Shown here piece by piece: positions 52,575 to 63,229 of a DNA stretch of 64,000 nt. The stretch comes from CAZEJK01 sp964512045 (lineage in GTDB: Bacteria; Acidobacteriota; Thermoanaerobaculia; Thermoanaerobaculales; Sulfomarinibacteraceae). The DNA is taken from contig CAZEJK010000001.1 in NCBI GenBank assembly GCA_964512045.1, forward strand, positions 54,927 through 118,926, given 5' to 3'. How positions within the stretch are numbered: position 1 is the stretch's first letter; each line of letters begins with the position of its first letter. Position numbers and translations under genes: made by a program. The notes under the pieces are model-generated. The model did no database searches. It saw only the letters and a list, made by a program, of their open reading frames with translations, and was not told the DNA's origin.

Positions 52575-55099
52575 GCGGCAGAGTCCTGCCGCGTTTCCTG
52601 CCGCGCTGGCTGGTGGGAGTGGCCGTACGCTGGCCGAAGACGGTCCTCGCTGCAGCAGCGATCGTGATGGTTGTCGCGATCGCTGTGGCCTCACGGGTGT
52701 CCATCGAGACTGACATCCTCGCTCTTGTCCCCGAGGAGAACCCGGTCGTGCAGGCGTTCACCGAGAATATCGAGCGGTTCGGATCGCTCGATCTGCTCGT
52801 TCTGGTGGTCCATGTGGACCCCCAGCGGCGAGACGCGAGCCTCGCATACGCTGACCAGCTCGCCCAGGAGCTGGATCGCTCGGAGCGTATCGAGTGGGTC
52901 GAGCACCGGATGAGCTCGCCGATCGAGGCGGCGGTGCCGCTGCTCGATCGTGCGACCCTGTTCCTCACCCCGGAGGAGGTCGAGAGCCTCCTCGATCGCC
53001 TCGGCTCGGAGGGGCTCAACAGGCAGGCGCACAGGCTCCGCCAGAATCTGATCGCTCCTCAAGGGTTGGTGGTGGAGGAGCTCCTGCGATCCGATCCTCT
53101 CCTGCTCCTTCCAGAGCTGCTCGAGCGCTTCGGCGCGTCGCGATTCGGGAGTCAGCTCAACACCAGCTCCGGGTACTTTATGGATCGAAAGGGGGAGCTG
53201 CTGCTCATCCTCGCACGGCCCGTCCGCCCGGTCACCGATATCGTCTTCGGGCGCGCCCTGCTTCAGGAGATGCCGAAGATTCAGGAGACGGCGGCTGAAG
53301 AGTGGCGGCGCGAGGGGTGGACCGGCGCGCTGCCGACGGTGGAGGTGGGTGGCAGCTACATGATTGCCCGTGAGGACACGCGGCTGATCGTGTCGGACGT
53401 GGTGGTCGGCCTGGTGGGCTCGATGCTGGGCGTGATGACCCTGTTTCTGGTAGCGTTTCGGCGTCCTGCGGCACTGCTGTACGCCGTCGTGCCGTTGCTC
53501 ATGGGCCTGGCGCTCACCTTTGCCTTCGCTGCCGTCGTGCTCGGCCGGCTCAACTCGGTCACGTCTGGCTTTGCAGCCCTCCTCATCGGGCTCGGGATCG
53601 ATTTCATCATCGTTCTGTACGGCAGATACGTCGAGGAGCGACGGCAAGGCGTGGAGCACTCGCGGGCCATTGCCTCGGTGGCGCAGCATACCGGGAGCAG
53701 TGTGCTCCTCGGTGCAGTGACCACGGCGGCCACCTTCTACGCGTTCCTCGGAACCGAGTTCCGGGGACTGTCGGAGCTCGGGCTGATCACCGGCACCGGC
53801 ATTCTGCTGGTGATGGTATCGGTCTTCCTGCTGCTGACAGCGCTCCTGTCGTTGACAGGGCGAGGTCGGGAGACGTTCGGTGAGCGGCTGTACCTGCACT
53901 CGTTCGGCTCCGATATGCTGTGTCGGCTGAGTGTGGCGCACCCGTGGACGGTGGTGGGAGTCATCACGGTGCTCACAGTCGGTGCGGGCTTCGCGGCGGC
54001 TCAGCTGGACTTCGACGACGACATTCGCAACCTGCGCTCGCCCGGCAACCGGGGCGTCATCCTGCAACACAAGATCATGGATGCCTTCGGACTGCGGTTC
54101 AGCCCGATGACGTTGGTAGTGGATGGTGCGAACGAGCATGATGCGGTGGAGCGAGCGAGGGAGCTGGTTGCCGAGCTGAAGCCGCTGGTGGACGGTCAGA
54201 CCCTGGCCTCCATCGACACCATCGTCGAGATGATCCCGCCCAGATCGCAGCAGCTGGAGGTCATCGAGCTTCTGCGCGCGGCCGGGGTGAAGAGGGAGCA
54301 GTTTGAGCAGCGGTTCGCGCAGGCGTTGCAGGCAGCGGGATTGAACCCTGCAGGCTTTCGTGACGGTTTGGAGCACGCAGCGAACGCGCTGACTGTCGAG
54401 GAGCCGCTGACACTCGCCGATCTCCTGGGCTCGCCACTGCGGTACGTCATCGAGCGGTATGTGGCAACGACGCCAGATGGCGTGTCGACGGTGATCTACT
54501 GCTTTCCACCCACCGGTCAGTGGCGGCGGATGGCGCCGCCTGAGCTCGAGGCGGTGGTCGATCGCCATCCACATGCGACGTTGTCCGGACCGAACATCAT
54601 CTCCGCCGAGCTGCGCCGACTGGTGTGGAGCGACGCGGCCGAGGCCGCGGCGTTGGGGATGCTGCTTGTGCTCCTGCTGCTGTGGGCGGACCTCGGCAGT
54701 CTGACGCGTGGGCTTCTCGCGCTCGTGCCGCTCCTGGTGGGCGCCGTGTGGATGTTCGGCCTGATGACCCTGCTCGGGATCCAGATGAACTTCCTGAACA
54801 TCTTCGTCGTGACGATGGTGATCGGCATCGGTGTGGACTACGGGGTGCATCTGCTCCATCGGTGGTCGGAGGCGAACGCCGAGGGCGCCGCGGAGACTGC
54901 CAAGGCGATTGCCGTGGCGGCGTTGACCACCATGGTCGGCTTCGGCTCGCTGGTGCTCTCCCACTACCCGGGTCTGCGGTCGATGGGGGCGGCGGCGATC
55001 CTCGGCGCCGGGGCGACAGCGGTGCTCTCGATCACCCTGCTTCCCGCACTCCTTGCGCTTGCCGATCGGCGTGGGCGGAGGCGAAGTGGTTCGCTATGA
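52571..55099 (+). CDS. MMPL/RND-family exporter
   Basis: 842-residue membrane exporter. TTG 52571 is chosen because AGGAGGA (52558-52564) is well placed and the codon overlaps the pgsA stop. Topology is RND-like: one N-terminal membrane segment, a large periplasmic domain (~70-290), a cluster of five segments, a second periplasmic loop and five more segments. The typical S-G-F-A-A-L-L-I-G-L-G-I-D-F lies near 333-346. Architecture is closest to single-subunit MMPL or HpnN-type lipid transporters. The pairing with pgsA fits a lipid substrate, which is inference. Confidence 0.87.
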   Translation: MSGRVLPRFLPRWLVGVAVRWPKTVLAAAAIVMVVAIAVASRVSIETDILALVPEENPVVQAFTENIERFGSLDLLVLVVHVDPQRRDASLAYADQLAQELDRSERIEWVEHRMSSPIEAAVPLLDRATLFLTPEEVESLLDRLGSEGLNRQAHRLRQNLIAPQGLVVEELLRSDPLLLLPELLERFGASRFGSQLNTSSGYFMDRKGELLLILARPVRPVTDIVFGRALLQEMPKIQETAAEEWRREGWTGALPTVEVGGSYMIAREDTRLIVSDVVVGLVGSMLGVMTLFLVAFRRPAALLYAVVPLLMGLALTFAFAAVVLGRLNSVTSGFAALLIGLGIDFIIVLYGRYVEERRQGVEHSRAIASVAQHTGSSVLLGAVTTAATFYAFLGTEFRGLSELGLITGTGILLVMVSVFLLLTALLSLTGRGRETFGERLYLHSFGSDMLCRLSVAHPWTVVGVITVLTVGAGFAAAQLDFDDDIRNLRSPGNRGVILQHKIMDAFGLRFSPMTLVVDGANEHDAVERARELVAELKPLVDGQTLASIDTIVEMIPPRSQQLEVIELLRAAGVKREQFEQRFAQALQAAGLNPAGFRDGLEHAANALTVEEPLTLADLLGSPLRYVIERYVATTPDGVSTVIYCFPPTGQWRRMAPPELEAVVDRHPHATLSGPNIISAELRRLVWSDAAEAAALGMLLVLLLLWADLGSLTRGLLALVPLLVGAVWMFGLMTLLGIQMNFLNIFVVTMVIGIGVDYGVHLLHRWSEANAEGAAETAKAIAVAALTTMVGFGSLVLSHYPGLRSMGAAAILGAGATAVLSITLLPALLALADRRGRRRSGSL

Positions 55100-55203
55100 T
55101 GACAACCGAGCCCACCGTCGACTGCGGCGACCTGGTCTGAGTGTCAGCGCGAGGCGATGCGCGAGTTGCCAGCGTGCGAGCGGCGGGTGGCAGAGGAGGG
55201 ACT

Positions 55204-57687
55204 ATGGTGCGCGAGCTTGAGGCCCGTGAGCTGAGGTGGGTCGTTCCGGAGGACTGGCTGGCAGTGACCAGCTCGAGCGAGCTGGGCAAGGGGCCGCCGA
55301 TCGTCGGCCAGGACCGGGCGGTGGATGCGATCCGGTTCGGCCTCGCAATGGACGGGCTCGGGTACAACATCTTCATCACCGGGCTTTCCGGAACCGGTCG
55401 CCTGACGACCGTGAAGCGGTTCTTGGAAGATGTGTGCACGAGCGACGGGAAGCCGGACGACATCTGCTTCGTCTACAGCTTCGTCAAGCCGTCGCAACCG
55501 TCCGTGCTGATGCTCGATGCGGGTGCGGGAAGACGGCTGCGAGAGGCGATGGGCGAGACGGTTCGCGAGCTCCGCGACAGTATTCCCAAGGTCTTGTCTG
55601 ATAGCGATTTTCAGGCCCGGGTCGACCGTGCTCTGGGGGATCTGAGGACCGCCGAGAAGGAGCTGGTCTCCGGGTTCGAGAACGAGGTCCGCGAGGCCGG
55701 GTTCACGCTGGTGGAGGTGCAGCAGGGGATGATGGCGAGACCCGATATCCTGCCGGTTGTGGCCGGCGAGCCGGTGCCACTGGAGAAGCTCGAGGCAGCG
55801 CGGGTCGAGGGTGCGGTGGATCCCGAGCAGATCGACGCCTTCCGAGAGGCGTATGAGCAGCTGTCTGTTCGCATGCGTGAGGTGTTCCAGAAGGTGGCAG
55901 ATCTTCGTCGGCAGATGCAGGAGCGAGTCTACGAGGTTCGGCGTCATGTTTTGCAGCCGCTTTTGGATGAGGCCGTCGATCGGGTGCGGCGCGCGACCGA
56001 CGAACCACGGGCGAACGACTACCTGGATGCGGTTCGCGATGACCTCGAGGACAACCTGGACGCCTTTGGCGCGAGCTCATCCGAGGACTCTGACAGTGAC
56101 CCGTATCTCCGCTGGAGGGTCAACCTCGTGGTTGACAATGCCGATACCCAGGGGCGGCCCGTCGTGCTGGAGACCGAGCCGAACTACGTCAACCTGTTCG
56201 GGTCGGTGGAACGGACGTTGAAGCAGAGCGGCGAGGTGGTCTCTGACTTCACGAGGATTCGGGCGGGGTCACTGCTGGCAGCCAACGGTGGGTTTCTCGT
56301 CCTCAACGCCGATGACGTTCTGATGGAACCGCGGGTCTGGCCGTCCTTGAAGCGGGCTTTGAAGTACCGCCGGGCCAGGATCCAGTCGATCGAGAGCCTG
56401 CTCATGGGCGCCGGGCTGCTCCAGCCGGAAGAGGTTCCCCTCGATGTCAAGGTGGTCGTGATCGGAGATCGGCGCATCTACGACCTGCTGTATCGCATGG
56501 ACAGCGATTTCGCCAAGATCTACAAGGTGCTGGCCGACTTCGACTCGGTGATGCCGATTGACGAAGGCGCCGTCCATGAGTTTCTCTCGGTGCTGGTCAA
56601 GGTGATCGACGAGGAAGAGCTTCTGGCCGTTGACCGCTCTGGGCTCGCGGCGATGCTCGAGGTGGGTGTTCGCCAGGCGCCGGGGCGGCGACGGTTGTCG
56701 AGCCGGTTCTCAGATGTTTGCGATGTGCTTCGGGAGGCGTCGTATCGTGCGCGCAACGATGGGGCCGAGCAGATCTCCCGTGCCCACGTCGACGGTGCGG
56801 TGGATGCTCAGCTTCGGCGGCACTCTCTGACCGAGGACAAGATGCATGAACGCCTGGTCGAGGGCGTGATCCACGTGGCGACCTCGGGTCGAGAGGTGGG
56901 TCAGGTCAACGGGCTGGCGGTTTATGATCTCGGCCACCACAGGTTTGGCAAGCCCTCCCGGATCAGTGCGCGGATCGGTCTGGGCCGTGATGGCGTGGTC
57001 AACATCGAGCGACAGGCAGGCCTGTCGGGTCCCACGCATGACAAGGGCGTACAGATCTTGACCGGACTCTTGCGCGGTCTGTTCGCCCAGCGGACGCCCA
57101 TGAACATGAGCTGCTCGATCACCTTCGAGCAATCCTACGGGAGCATCGATGGCGACTCGGCCTCGTCCACGGAGGTGTACGCCATCCTGTCTGCCCTGTC
57201 GGGTGTGCCGCTGCGCCAGGATGTCGCAGTCACTGGATCGGTCGATCAGTACGGTCGGATCCAGGCGATTGGCGGTGCGAACGAGAAGATCGAAGGGTTC
57301 TTCCGGCTGTGTGCAGAACGCGGGCTGACCGGGACGCAGGGTGTCCTGCTGCCGAGCACGAACGTGGGCGATCTCCAGCTCCGTCAGGAGGTCGTGGAGG
57401 CTGTGGAGCGAGGAGACTTTCGCATCTGGGAGGTGGACACCATCGACCAGGGCGTGGAGCTGCTGACGGGTGTGCCGGCAGGATCGATGGATGACGATGG
57501 AGGCTACCCGGAGGGAACGGTCTTCGGTCGGTGTCTGGCCCGTCTGGAGGAGATGGCACGGCAGATGCGGCAGGCCGGGAAGTCTGCGGAGAACGACGCC
57601 ACTGCTGAAGGCGAGGATGACGAGGAGCCGGCGGAGGATCGAGGCTCAGACAAAAATCCGGAGACATCGTCTGTGGGTGTGTGGTGA
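55204..57687 (+). CDS. Lon-like ATP-dependent protease (LonC type)
   Basis: 827-residue Lon-related protease. ATG 55204 is chosen for AGGAGGG at 55194-55200. The AAA-like part has the atypical Walker A T-G-L-S-G-T-G-R-L-T-T (Arg instead of Lys) usual in this family, and N-G-G-F-L-V-L-N-A-D-D-V in place of Walker B. The Lon protease domain is intact, with Ser652 in D-G-D-S-A-S-S and Lys695 in N-E-K-I-E-G. The middle has long coiled coils. Not linked to its neighbours by a known pathway. Confidence 0.92.
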   Translation: MVRELEARELRWVVPEDWLAVTSSSELGKGPPIVGQDRAVDAIRFGLAMDGLGYNIFITGLSGTGRLTTVKRFLEDVCTSDGKPDDICFVYSFVKPSQPSVLMLDAGAGRRLREAMGETVRELRDSIPKVLSDSDFQARVDRALGDLRTAEKELVSGFENEVREAGFTLVEVQQGMMARPDILPVVAGEPVPLEKLEAARVEGAVDPEQIDAFREAYEQLSVRMREVFQKVADLRRQMQERVYEVRRHVLQPLLDEAVDRVRRATDEPRANDYLDAVRDDLEDNLDAFGASSSEDSDSDPYLRWRVNLVVDNADTQGRPVVLETEPNYVNLFGSVERTLKQSGEVVSDFTRIRAGSLLAANGGFLVLNADDVLMEPRVWPSLKRALKYRRARIQSIESLLMGAGLLQPEEVPLDVKVVVIGDRRIYDLLYRMDSDFAKIYKVLADFDSVMPIDEGAVHEFLSVLVKVIDEEELLAVDRSGLAAMLEVGVRQAPGRRRLSSRFSDVCDVLREASYRARNDGAEQISRAHVDGAVDAQLRRHSLTEDKMHERLVEGVIHVATSGREVGQVNGLAVYDLGHHRFGKPSRISARIGLGRDGVVNIERQAGLSGPTHDKGVQILTGLLRGLFAQRTPMNMSCSITFEQSYGSIDGDSASSTEVYAILSALSGVPLRQDVAVTGSVDQYGRIQAIGGANEKIEGFFRLCAERGLTGTQGVLLPSTNVGDLQLRQEVVEAVERGDFRIWEVDTIDQGVELLTGVPAGSMDDDGGYPEGTVFGRCLARLEEMARQMRQAGKSAENDATAEGEDDEEPAEDRGSDKNPETSSVGVW

Positions 57688-57762
57688 CCGTTGAGATGAG
57701 TCGTTTCGTGTCGGGCCGTAGGTCGGGGAACGGATGGCGCAGCGCGTCTGCGGCGTGCCGGT

Positions 57763-57791
57763 TTGACACGGTTGTCTGAAGCTGTCAGAAT
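57763..57791 (+). promoter_or_regulatory. Promoter for the M23 endopeptidase gene
   Basis: Consensus TTGACA at 57763-57768, a 17-base spacer, CAGAAT at 57786-57791. It lies 67 bases before ATG 57858. Confidence 0.65.
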
Positions 57792-57857
57792 CCACCTGGC
57801 GCGGTACCGCACCAGGGAGTCGTGCTGTGTGAGATGGAGGAGGAGGTCGGTGGACCT

Positions 57858-58739
57858 ATGGCGCGTCGCTTGAACACCATCATCATCGTCCCACACAACA
57901 AGACGAAGTTCACGAAGCTGACGTTCTCCACCCGGACCTTCATGCTGGCGGCCGGTGGCGTGTCGGTTGCCTTGCTGTTGGCGGTGTTCGCGTTGGCCTA
58001 CGCCGGCAACGCCGTCCATCGGCGAGCGGAGCTGAACCGGCTCCGGGCTGAGAATGCCGAGCTGAAAACGGTGAACCTCCAGCTGGAGGACGCCGTGGCT
58101 TCGGTGCAGGGTCAGCTGGAGGAGTTCGAGGCGCGCACCTCGCGACTTGCACTGGCGGCGGGTGTGGAGAGCACGTTGGCGCCGATGCTCGGAGGCGGGC
58201 TCGGTACCGATGCGGCTGGCAGCGGCGGTCCCTACGACCGCCTGACGTTCGGCCCGGCCGAGATGGATCATATCGGCGGCAGAATCGATACGTTGTTGGC
58301 CGAGATCGAGGGCGAGCTCGGAGAACGGCGACGTTCGCTGTCCTGCACGCCTTCTGTGGCGCCCGTTCGCGGCGTGTACACCGACGGCTTCGGACGGCGA
58401 AAGGATCCGTTTACTGGAAGGTGGGCGTGGCACCGCGGGCTCGACATCTCTGCTCGCAAAGGTGCCGAGGTCAGGGCGCCGGCGGACGGGGTCGTGGTGT
58501 TTTCCGGGTGGGACTCCGGGTATGGACGGGTGCTGCGGATCTCGCACGGTTTTGGCTACACCACCGTGTTCGCCCACCTCCACGCCGTACTGGTGGAGTC
58601 TGGTGATGAGGTGACCCGAGGGCAGGCGATCGCCCAGGTTGGAAGCACTGGTCGTTCCACGGGACCACACCTCCACTACGAGGTGCATGCCGACGGCAAG
58701 GCCGTGAATCCGCTGTACTACATTCTAAACGCCCACTGA
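57858..58739 (+). CDS. M23-family murein endopeptidase
   Basis: 293-residue envelope peptidase. A single membrane segment (about 28-50) is followed by a coiled coil (55-95) and a LytM domain (about 170-290). The zinc motifs H-R-G-L-D (H192, D196), H-L-H (240-242) and H-L-H (271-273) are complete, so it should cleave peptidoglycan cross-links. ATG 57858 follows AGGAGG by eleven bases. It is followed closely by secA. Confidence 0.92.
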   Translation: MARRLNTIIIVPHNKTKFTKLTFSTRTFMLAAGGVSVALLLAVFALAYAGNAVHRRAELNRLRAENAELKTVNLQLEDAVASVQGQLEEFEARTSRLALAAGVESTLAPMLGGGLGTDAAGSGGPYDRLTFGPAEMDHIGGRIDTLLAEIEGELGERRRSLSCTPSVAPVRGVYTDGFGRRKDPFTGRWAWHRGLDISARKGAEVRAPADGVVVFSGWDSGYGRVLRISHGFGYTTVFAHLHAVLVESGDEVTRGQAIAQVGSTGRSTGPHLHYEVHADGKAVNPLYYILNAH

Positions 58740-58834
58740 GGTTCGCCCGACGGCGATTGCCAGAGGCGCGAGCCTGAGGGCGGAGCCGACCGTCGCGGTG
58801 GGCCGGTCGGAGGCACGCACCCGAGAGGTACTGC

Positions 58835-61596
58835 ATGAACGTGTTGGACAAGGCGGTGAGCGCGGTCTTCGGGACCAAGCATGACCGCGACATCAAGAAG
58901 ATGCGGCCGCGGATCGCAGCGATCAACGGTCTCGAGCCAGAGATCTCGGCTCTCTCGGACGACCAGCTGCGCTCGCGACTGGACGTGATTCGGCAACGGG
59001 TGCGTGCGGCCGCTGCGGATCTTCCCGACGATCCCGTTGCACGTCGCATGAAGCTCCAGCCGGTTCTGGACTCCGAGCTCGTCGAGGTGTTCGCCATCGT
59101 CCGCGAGGCGTCGCGGCGGACCGTCGGTATGCGGCACTTCGACGTGCAGCTCGTCGGCGGCATCGTCCTCCACGAGGGCTCCATCGCCGAGATGAAGACC
59201 GGCGAAGGAAAGACGCTGGTCGCAACGCTGCCGATGGTTCTCAACGCGATCACCGGGCGGGGTGCGCACCTCGTCACGGTCAACGACTACCTCGCACGGC
59301 GTGATGCCGAGTGGATGGGCGCGATCTATCAGTTCCTGGGCCTGACGGTCGGCTGCATTCAGAACGAGATGGGCGACAGCGAGCGGGTCGCCGCGTACGG
59401 CGCCGATATCACCTACGGTACGAACAACGAGTTCGGTTTCGACTACCTGCGCGACAACATGAAGTTCGACGCCGCCCAGATGGTGCAGCGCGGTCACATC
59501 TACGCCATCGTCGATGAGGTGGACTCCATCCTGGTCGATGAGGCGCGCACTCCGCTGATCATCTCCGGACCCTCCGAGGTCTCGGTGGATCTGTACTACA
59601 AGGTGGATCGGATCATCCCGAAGCTCCAGCGCGGCGAGGAGCTGACCGACGAGCACGGGAACAAGACGGTCACCGGAGACTTTCTGGTCGATGAGAAGGC
59701 GCAGACGGCCGCGCTGACCGAGCAGGGGATCGCCCGCGCCGAGAAGCTTCTCGGCGTCGACAACCTGTACGATCCGACGAACATCGAGATCCTGCACGCG
59801 GTCAATCAGGGCGTGCGAGCGCACTCACTGTTCCAGCGGGACACCGAGTACATCATCAAGGACGGCGAGGTCGTGATCGTCGATGAGTTCACTGGCCGCC
59901 TGATGCCGGGAAGGCGGTGGTCCGACGGGCTCCACCAGGCGGTCGAGGCGAAGGAAGGCGTCAAGATCCAGTCGGAGAACCAGACGCTGGCGACCGTGAC
60001 GTTGCAGAACTACTTCCGAATGTACGAGAAGCTGGCCGGCATGACCGGTACGGCGGAGACCGAGGCCGAGGAGTTCGCGAAGATCTACAACCTCGACGTG
60101 ACGGTCATCCCCACCAACCGCCCGATGCGGCGGGCCGACCATCCGGACCTCGTCTACAAGACGGAGAAGGAGAAGTTCCGGGCGGTGATCGACCAGATCG
60201 CCGAGTGCCAGAGCAGGGACCAGCCGGCCCTGGTCGGTACGGTCTCGATCGAGAAGTCCGAGCGACTGGCCAAGATGCTGCAGCGTCGTGGCGTTCGTCA
60301 CGTCGTACTGAACGCCAAGTACCACGAGCGAGAGGCGGATATCGTGGCTCAGGCGGGCCGGGCGGGCGCGGTGACGATCGCCACCAACATGGCCGGCCGT
60401 GGTACCGACATCGTGCTCGGTGGAAATCCGGATGGTCTGGCTCGGAGCGAGTCGGACCCTGCTGGAGATCCGGAGGCCTACGCGCGCGCGCTGGAGAAGT
60501 ACACGAAGGTGTGCGCCGATGAGAAGCAGCGGGTGCTCGACGCCGGTGGCCTGTTCATCGTCGGCACCGAACGGCACGAGTCGCGCCGGATCGACAACCA
60601 GCTGCGCGGGCGTTCCGGTCGCCAGGGCGACCCCGGCGAGTACCGNNNNNNNNNNCTCTCGAGGACGACCTGATGCGGATCTTCGCCGCCGACTGGGTGC
60701 GCAAGATCATGGATCGGCTGGGGATGGAGGAGGACATCCCGATCGAGTCGAAGATGGTCAGCCGCTCGATCGAGCGTGCTCAGAAGCAGGTGGAGTCACG
60801 CAACTTCGATATTCGCAAGCATCTCCTCGAGTACGACGATGTCATGAACAAGCAGCGCGAGGCGGTGTACACCTTGCGTCGTCGGATCCTCCGCGGCGAC
60901 GAGGGGCGCGACTACATCCTGCGCGTCGTGGGCGACATCGTCGACATGCTGGTGGAGCGCGACTGTAGTGCCGAGCAGGATCCCGAGGACTGGAACACGT
61001 CGGCGTTCGAGCTCGACTACGGCAAGTACTTCGGTATTCCGTTCTCGTCGCTCAAGCTCGACTGGGCGTCGACCAACACCGAGCAGCTGCGCGAGGCCGC
61101 CCAGCAGCAGGCCCGGCAGCAGTACGGCCAGCGTGTGGAGCAGTTCGGTGACGAGCAGTTCCAGCGGCTGGAGAAGTACATCATGCTGTCGACCCTGGAT
61201 CGGCAGTGGAAGGATCACTTGCTGGCGTTGGACCATCTGCGGGAGGGGATCGGGCTGCGTGCCTACGGGCAGCGCAACCCGCTGGTCGAGTACAAGCGCG
61301 AGTCGTTCGAGCTGTTCGAGGCGATGTGGGAGCGGATCGAGGACCAGGTGGTGACCTTCCTGTATCACGCCGAGCCGGTGGAGGAGATGACCCACCGTCG
61401 CCACGGTCGAACGATCATGTCACATCCCGAGGCCCGGGCCATGGAGGCCGAGCGTCAGCAGCAAGATCAGATCGCGAGCCGACCTGTCGGCAAAGGCAAG
61501 CCGACCACTGTGCGCCGTGCCCAACCGAAGGTGGGTCGGAACGAGCCGTGCCCGTGCGGCTCGGGCAAGAAGTACAAGAGCTGCTGCGGGCGGTAG
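58835..61596 (+). CDS. secA: Protein translocase ATPase SecA (interrupted by an assembly gap)
   Basis: Motor ATPase that drives Sec export. Walker A M-K-T-G-E-G-K-T is at 120-127 and D-E-V-D near 226. R-G-T-D-I and the G-R-S-G-R-Q-G-D-P-G motif are complete. The C-terminal zinc motif C-P-C-G-S-G-K-K-Y-K-S-C-C is intact. Ten Ns at 60646-60655 shift the frame by one. The missing stretch should encode the rest of Arg plus F-F/Y-L-S, which needs eleven bases; with eleven the total is exactly 921 codons (920 residues). So the two halves are one gene, and the gap is a fixed-size filler rather than a biological break. Confidence 0.96.
60646..60655. other. Assembly gap of ten Ns inside secA
   Basis: A run of exactly ten undetermined bases. 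It interrupts secA after a conserved G-D-P-G-E-Y-R and before L-E-D-D-L-M-R. Frame arithmetic indicates that the true length is eleven bases, or differs from that by a multiple of three. Confidence 0.99.
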
Positions 61597-61754
61597 CTTC
61601 CTACCGCGGCCGCGGTCACGGTGGCACGCTCCGGAGTGAGGGCCGGTGCTGACGGATTTTGCGGCAGGGCTCGACGTCAGCCGGAGAGTGCGCGATCATG
61701 CCGCCGAGCCCGGTCCGCCGACGTGGGACTCGGGCCCCAAGAAGGAGCGTACCG

Positions 61755-63227
61755 ATGCACGAGGACATTCCGGTCGGATTGACGTTCGACGACGTCTTGC
61801 TGGTGCCGTCCCGTTCCGAGGTCCACCCGAACAACGTCGACATGACGACGCGGCTGACCAGGAGCGGGATCCGGATGAACGTGCCGATCGTGTCGGCAGC
61901 GATGGACACGGTCACCGAGGCGAACCTGGCCATCGCGCTGGCGCAGCTCGGCGGGGTCGGGATCATCCACAAGAACATGTCGATATCCGAGCAGACTGAT
62001 GAGGTCGACAAGGTCAAGCGCTCGGAGTCGGGGATGATCGTCGATCCGGTCACGATCCATCCGGAGCAGCTGGTCAGTGAGGCGCTCGACGTCATGGCTC
62101 GCTTCCGGATCTCGGGCCTCCCCGTGGTCAACGCAGATGGCGGTCTGGTGGGCATTCTCACCAACCGGGACCTCCGCTTCTGTACCGAGTTCGATCGGCC
62201 CCTTGCAGACTTCATGACCTGTGACGACCTGGTCACCGCGTCGGTCGGTACCACCCTGGAGGAGGCAAAGGCCCTGCTCCATCGACACCGGATCGAGAAG
62301 CTCCTGGTCGTGGATGACAGGGGCAGCCTCAAGGGCCTGATCACGGTCAAGGACATCAAGAAGGCGCAGGATTACCCTCTGGCGTGCAAGGACACCCTCG
62401 GTCGGCTCCGCGTCGGCGCAGCCATCGGCGTCGGTGGGGAGTGCCTCGAGCGGTGTCATGCGTTGGTCGAGCGCCACGTGGACGTGCTCTGCCTCGATAG
62501 CTCGCACGCGCACTCCCGCGGCGTGATGGACGCAGTCGCCGCCATCAAGAAGGCGTTGCCGGACGTGCCGCTGATCGTCGGCAACGTGGCCACTGCCGAT
62601 GCCGTTCACGAGCTGGCTGCGCTTGGTGCGGACTGCGTCAAGGTCGGCATTGGTCCCGGCTCCATCTGCACGACGCGAGTGGTGACGGGCGCCGGGATGC
62701 CGCAGATCACCGCCATTACCCAGTGCGCAGCAGCGGCTCGCGAGGAAGGCCTGCCCACCATCGCAGACGGAGGCGTTCGCTACTCCGGCGACATCGCCAA
62801 GGCGCTGGCTGCGGGCGCCGACGCGGTGATGATCGGCTCGTTGTTCGCCGGTACCGAGGAGTCTCCGGGCGAGCAGATCCTCTACCAGGGGCGCACGTTC
62901 AAGGCGTACCGCGGGATGGGGTCGCTGGAGGCCATGCGGCAGGCCCACGGCTCGCGGGATCGGTACTTCCAGGAGGCCGAGGCGACCAACAAGCTGGTGC
63001 CCGAAGGTATCGAGGGGATGGTGCCGTACAAGGGACCGCTGGCGAATCAGCTCACCCAGCTTGTCGGCGGGGTGCGCGCGGGGATGGGGCTGACCGGCTG
63101 TGCGACGATTCCCGAGCTCCACGCCAAGGCACGCTTCTCCAGGGTGACGGCCGCCGGGCTGCGTGAGTCCCATGCGCACGATGTGACGATCACCAAGGAA
63201 GCCCCCAACTATCGGGTGGAGCGGTAA
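61755..63227 (+). CDS. guaB: Inosine-5'-monophosphate dehydrogenase
   Basis: Converts IMP to XMP, the committed step to GMP. 490 residues, typical length. ATG 61755 is chosen because of AAGGAG at 61742-61747. D-D-V-L-L-V-P begins the catalytic barrel, two CBS domains lie at about 95-210, and the catalytic Cys305 is in G-P-G-S-I-C-T-T. The flap motif is G-R-T-F-K-A-Y-R-G-M-G-S-L. The gmd start follows two bases later. Confidence 0.97.
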   Translation: MHEDIPVGLTFDDVLLVPSRSEVHPNNVDMTTRLTRSGIRMNVPIVSAAMDTVTEANLAIALAQLGGVGIIHKNMSISEQTDEVDKVKRSESGMIVDPVTIHPEQLVSEALDVMARFRISGLPVVNADGGLVGILTNRDLRFCTEFDRPLADFMTCDDLVTASVGTTLEEAKALLHRHRIEKLLVVDDRGSLKGLITVKDIKKAQDYPLACKDTLGRLRVGAAIGVGGECLERCHALVERHVDVLCLDSSHAHSRGVMDAVAAIKKALPDVPLIVGNVATADAVHELAALGADCVKVGIGPGSICTTRVVTGAGMPQITAITQCAAAAREEGLPTIADGGVRYSGDIAKALAAGADAVMIGSLFAGTEESPGEQILYQGRTFKAYRGMGSLEAMRQAHGSRDRYFQEAEATNKLVPEGIEGMVPYKGPLANQLTQLVGGVRAGMGLTGCATIPELHAKARFSRVTAAGLRESHAHDVTITKEAPNYRVER

Positions 63228-63229
63228 GA

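Noticed and set aside
55204..57687. Broken Walker A of the Lon-like protease as a sign of decay
   Set aside because: The Arg-for-Lys change is usual in this LonC-like family and the Ser/Lys catalytic pair is intact.
60673..61596. Separate gene for the C-terminal half of SecA
   Set aside because: It is the continuation of secA beyond the Ns; the apparent ATG is an internal Met of the conserved D-D-L-M-R.
61603..61616. Fourteen-base palindrome ACCGCGGCCGCGGT after secA as a terminator
   Set aside because: A perfect palindrome has no loop space and no T-tract follows; probably chance in G+C-rich DNA.
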